Positions 59,556 through 64,000 of a stretch of DNA of 64,000 bases are shown here, piece by piece (positions within the stretch are counted from its first letter, which is position 1; each line of letters begins with the position of its first letter). Source of the DNA: Gymnothorax reevesii (lineage: Eukaryota; Chordata; Actinopteri; Anguilliformes; Muraenidae). The translations under genes and the position numbers were made by a program. The stretch spans positions 11,484,739 to 11,548,738 of the forward strand of contig CM056584.1 of assembly GCA_029721435.1 (NCBI GenBank), in the 5' to 3' direction. The notes beneath the pieces are model-generated. The model was not told where the DNA came from. It did not search any database and saw only the letters and a list, made by a program, of their open reading frames with translations.

Positions 59556-59770
59556 CAGGTGGTGATAAACACAACCAAATCAGGGGTTTGCAACAAACAC
59601 AAATCCAAAACTCGCACCAAACAAACGAATCGGCAGGTTGCGGTGAAGACAAATATACAATCAGGTCGGAAACAACACAAATCAGCGATTCGCAATGAGC
59701 AAATTGGCAGGTTGAAATAAACACAAACAAACAAGCCGGTCGAAATAAAGGCAAACAAACCATCCAGTTT
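59556..59770. repeat. Degenerate tandem repeat, about 30-bp unit
   Basis: Words of the form GGTTG-AATAAACACAAACAAAC and AAATCGGCAGGTTG recur about seven times with strong divergence. Confidence 0.5.
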
Positions 59771-62700
59771 CAACACAACCAGCGACCGCCAGCGTTTCCC
59801 CATTAGGAGGTTTAATTTTAGCCAAGTCGGAAAGCAAATAACAGTAATACTATTGCACTTATACCTTTTTTGATGAGCAATACCAGTGGGAACCAAGTGG
59901 TAAATACATGCTCTGTACTCATGTTCGGTGACGTTCCCAAAAGGCGTCTCGTGACTCTTCAGGAGGTCAAGGCGGCAATTTTCGGAAATAGAAGTAGCTC
60001 CACGCACACAGGCCTCATTTAGTGCAATGCATCCAAATGGGACCGTGGGCCAAGTTCCCGAAAAGGACGAGCCAGGTGCTTAAAACCACCCCCGGCTCAT
60101 CCTTTTAGGAAACGTTGGCCGTAAAGACGCGTTTCCGGAACGCGGGTCCGGTGACTTGGCAGTTTTAAGGTCACAAGTGACGGCTGCCAGAAAAGGTGAA
60201 AAAGGCGGAAGCGGTGGACGCAGCAAAGACCGAGGCTGTCCTGATTAAGCCCAGCGCGGAAGCGGGTAACCCGAGACAGGAAGGATGAGAGCTGAGCAGG
60301 TCCCATAGGTGCAGAAACCATTAGCGACCCGAGAGCCCGCAAAGTCTCACAGCTCGTGTCCAACAGGGAGGGTCAAGCGCACTCACAAATTCGTATTTTT
60401 ATTCTCTTATTTTTGGGGAGCCACACTTTTCACGCTGTAAATAACAGCACCCACTGTCGACGACTGGACTGTGAGCATGGGGTTCTGGTAAAGTGACCAC
60501 GCAAAAATGATGCAAATAAACATTCACGCAAAGAAAGACCAAGAAGGGGTTTACTGTCAGAGTGCTACAGGACGGCTCTTCAGAAACTCTAGTGGTCATA
60601 CTGCACACAGCAGTCCAAAAACACTGTCAAGCCAGGTGACCCCTGCCACCAGCGGCTTTGACCAAAGATGACAGTTAGCCAACACTAATATGGCTGGGGA
60701 CAAGCCCCTACATTCCATTAACTCCAGTTTGAAGTGATACGATGCACAGAAAAGAGTGGAAGCCAGGAGTTATTTCACCAACACACTAATTGGTCTCCTT
60801 CTCCAAGGTGCAGGAGCCAATTAGGTCGTGAGTACGCCCCTCCGGCCCTGATGACAGGACCGTGAGTTCCATCCTGAACACGCAGCTAGCAAAGACCATG
60901 ATGGGAAATCCACATGGAAGCGGACACGATAGAACTCAGCAAACCAACCGACAGTGACGACGGAAACGTGCTAATAAAGGTTCTGCAACTGGTCCACCAC
61001 ACCAACACGATGTTCAGTTCTGCGTTTTGCCTATAAAGCTGAAAACTTCAAATCGGAAGTGGGTAATGGATCACCCAATTAGAAGCAGACCTGAGGTGCA
61101 CATCTTCAGAGATTCTCAAAACTGCAAAGGAGGCCTTAACACGTGGCTTCAACAACTGAGAAAAGACAGGAAGTTGAGAAGATTACAGGACTGCAAGAAA
61201 GCAGGTAAAAAGATTTCTTGCATTGAAACAAATATCAAAAATTCAATGACTCTTCAATGGAAAAGCCATTTTACGGATATTATGGTGTTTGATCCACCTT
61301 CAAATGTAAATTCAGGGTCTTGGCATGAAGACACATTGGCTACCAGGGTTCTCCACCATCGTTAATGACCGCTGCCCATTCATTCTGAGTGATTGCGCAA
61401 TCACCGCCCGTTCATAGTATGTGCGCCCGCTGAGAAGAAATAAAATAATTTCCCCCCCACCCCTTAACAAAATAGAATGTGTCTACCCCCCCCCCCGAAA
61501 CAAACCCACCTACCGTCTGGTCATTGAACACTGGCTACGTTTGAAATGTACACTCACTAACGATAAAGGGCACTATGTAGGGAATGTTTTCAATTGAAAA
61601 TAATATAAAGTGAGTGAGTAATTGAGTGGACAAGTATACATTTCGAACACAGCAACAGTTTCACGCGCCAACTCAAGGAAGTTTTAGAGAACGTGAGAAT
61701 GTGACCATAGAAACGCATAAAAGAAAGACTGTTATGAGTTCCAAGGTTCTAGAAAGAGTAAGAGCCCACATCCTGTGACGACAACTTGACAGATGATGCA
61801 GGCAGCTGAAGAGCAGATCTCACCCCCTGTCGCACGGGCGAAAAAGAAAAGCAATTTGTCACTGCAGAATAGTTCTCTTAGTCGTCGCTCATAATTGCGA
61901 GGGCTCTGGTTAGCGGGCCTTTCATTTCATCTGCGACCACATGAAAAGCCGTCCATCTTCAAAGCCCATATGTGCATCCCGGTTTGTATGCGACAAGGCC
62001 CAATCGACACAAAGAGGCTTTGAGGAAAAATCAAAGACAACCGAAAGGCACTGCATGCACACAAAGGAGCGCGTAAACACAAGCAGGGAGGTCACTCACA
62101 TGCAAACACGTGTGCAACACGTGCACACGCCCACAGGGCAGGTAACCCTTTTCACTCCCTGTAATGTAAAGCACTCTTCGTTTCAAACTGCTACTTCTGA
62201 GAACAATAATGGCTAAAAATCCATTCTTTCTGCACCCTCTCATCCCACCTAATCTAAATTAAAGACCACCATGACTTTTCAGCAAGTGCAGACAGACACC
62301 TCATTCGGACAGCACATATACAGTCCCCGATGCGACCGATATCCATTTTAGAGAAAGTACAGTCTCCTCCTGAACAAGTTTAAGTCATCAGTTGTTAACT
62401 GAGAAAGTAACTTCCAATTACAGAAGCACTGAGCGAATACAGAGGACCTCTACATAACTGCAACGAGTAATTCCAGAGAGGTTGGTATATGGATCTTATT
62501 CATCTGTGGGGTTGGTACTCATATCATGAGTGAAGAGAAGACCAGCAGTTACTGGAACATTCCACCAAACTCCATTCTGTAAATAGATGAAGAGAAAAGA
62601 GTAAATGCACATTAGAGACTCTGTCATTGCAATGTAATAACAAAAGTGAACTGCGTTCATCTCATTGGATATCTGACGCAGGAATAAAGCAGTCCCCACA

Positions 62701-64000
62701 GTCCGCTGACTTGAGTCGAGGATTTCAGAAGAGCAAAGGTCAGGGTTGAAAAGCTCGCTCGACTGATTACCTTCCAAAATTGACTGATTAAAAAACATTT
62801 GAGCCTCTCAAACACAATGACCCTGCCTAAATTAGCAGGTCGCCCAGAAGTTCGGGCATCTGGGTCCGCCCAGAACAGACTTCAGCTGCAGCATAAAACT
62901 GCACTGAATTATCGGCAGCCCTGAGGTGGTGGTTAACCACTGGACACAAGATGACCTGTAGAGTAAATATAGCTTCAGCCCCCGCAGGCATATCCACACC
63001 TGTGTCACCCCTAAACTTAATATAATCATACAAGCATGATACAACTCAATAAAATAACCCTAGAAATAATATAATCCTTCATGATAATAAGAATAATCCT
63101 TATTGTGATATTTATACCAGTTGCCTATCACAAATGGATATGTTTGCAGAAAAGTTTGCTGCAATGCGTTTGTTCTACATTTGTGATTTATGTACAAGGA
63201 ACGTTACACTTTCCTGAGAAAACTTTCCCTCAGTTCACCCAGGCAAATCAGTACTACTCCAACAGACTGGAAATGAGCAGCGTTTATTCGACAAAATAGT
63301 AACTGACTGATTTTGCTGTGACACTGAACATGCAATAGAAATTAAGGGCAGTGATGCACGCAAGTTCTGGAGGCTGAAAGACAGTGTGAACAGGAAGCCG
63401 TCACACTAAAGACTTCTCAGAAATGACCGCTACCCATGTTAAAGAAATCAGCAGAGGGTTTCATGGGAGGTGGGTCAATTTGACTGACATTGAATGTTGA
63501 CGCAAATTTGAGCCGTGTTAAGTTTACGCTTAAAAGGACGTTGATTGGAGACAATAAATCAACATCATGACCGCTGGTGCCATATCAAACCGAAGACTGT
63601 TCTCTTTCCCCGCGCTGAAAATACGCACATTTTCACAATTTCTTTATTTTTCTTGAACATATACTTCAAAATGTTACAAGTGATAATTGAAAATTTCTTG
63701 ATTCTAGGCTGCGACACCTTTTTGGCCAAACTAGTCATCTTCAAAACACAAGCTGTATTCATAGTTTCAAAAAAAGGTCCATTAAGTTGTTGTTAGAGAA
63801 CTGATTTTTATCACAAAGTTCCGCGATGCCAACGCATCAAATACTGTTACATACAAGTACAAATGATCGCTCTGCATCTGGGGAGCTGACAAGTTAAACC
63901 GATGAGATGGTTCAGCGCAGAACAGCAAGAGGCAATAAGTGCACGGTGAAACATGAAATGAACACAGTTATGGATTAGTGCCAACAGACTGACCAGGAAA
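59771..64000. other. Non-coding block to the right end
   Basis: No gene recognised and no coro7 exon found. C-runs near 61450 and 61488. A weak exon-like segment lies at 62504-62582 on the minus strand. Confidence 0.4.
62504..62582 (-). other. Exon-like segment of unknown identity
   Basis: On the minus strand a good pyrimidine-rich acceptor ending ATCTATTTACAG is followed by about 26 open codons (N-G-V-W-W-N-V-P-V-T-A-G...) to a TAA. It matches no coronin segment I know. It could be a chance acceptor. Confidence 0.15.

Noticed and set aside
58983..59720. 245-codon plus frame
   Set aside because: Made of CT-rich low-complexity sequence and a degenerate tandem repeat.
1..64000. CRISPR array, operon or phage-like system
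   Set aside because: The tandem repeats lack unique spacers, and there are no bacterial-type gene clusters; the window is vertebrate nuclear DNA.

Overview
This is vertebrate nuclear DNA, most likely from a ray-finned fish. It is almost entirely non-coding: intron-poor coding sequence is confined to two small places, there are many long CA/GT and CT microsatellites, and there are numerous fish-type DNA-transposon remnants (Tc1/mariner, TTAA-flanked hairpin MITEs, tRNA-derived SINE-like pieces). No bacterial, viral or organellar genes are evident. Most long open frames here are artefacts of repeats that lack stop codons (CA ladders, CT ladders, a 58-bp minisatellite).

Two genes can be supported. 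(1) vasorin (vasn), plus strand, with its whole coding sequence in one exon at 11969-14065. It encodes 698 residues: signal peptide, LRR ectodomain, LRR C-terminal cap, Thr-rich linker, one EGF-like domain, one fibronectin-III-like domain, a transmembrane helix and a short cytoplasmic tail. A splice acceptor lies 33 bases before the start codon, so the first exon is non-coding and upstream. (2) Two adjacent exons of coronin-7 (coro7) on the minus strand at 47817-47903 and 47640-47722, encoding 29 + 27 codons of the N-terminal beta-propeller. The direction of coro7 transcription, running leftward toward vasn, matches the human arrangement in which VASN is nested antisense inside CORO7. The window is therefore best read as a large part of coro7, mostly one or more big introns, hosting vasn on the opposite strand. 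I found no further coro7 exons, although short exons can escape reading by eye.

Layout: 1-11.9 kb is non-coding with microsatellites and several CpG-rich patches; 11.9-14.9 kb is vasn and its probable 3' UTR; 14.9-18.8 kb is non-coding; 18.8-21.7 kb is a transposon cluster with a near-perfect 258-bp-arm hairpin element inserted in an older repeat, followed by a second long inverted-repeat element; 21.7-26.4 kb is CpG-rich, then G-run-rich, then CA-rich; 26.5-26.9 kb is a MITE within a MITE; 28.1-29.7 kb is a 28-copy, 58-bp minisatellite; 30-47.6 kb is non-coding with several MITEs and SINE-like pieces; 47.6-47.9 kb holds the coro7 exons; 48-64 kb is non-coding with minisatellites (49.0, 50.1, 54.3-55.1 kb), an internally deleted Tc1/mariner copy (51.4-52.2 kb) and two weak candidate exons.

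No new gene system is apparent. The most interesting items are the nested antisense vasn/coro7 arrangement, the triple-frame-open minisatellite with higher-order structure, and the nested and hairpin transposons whose order of insertion can be read from the sequence.
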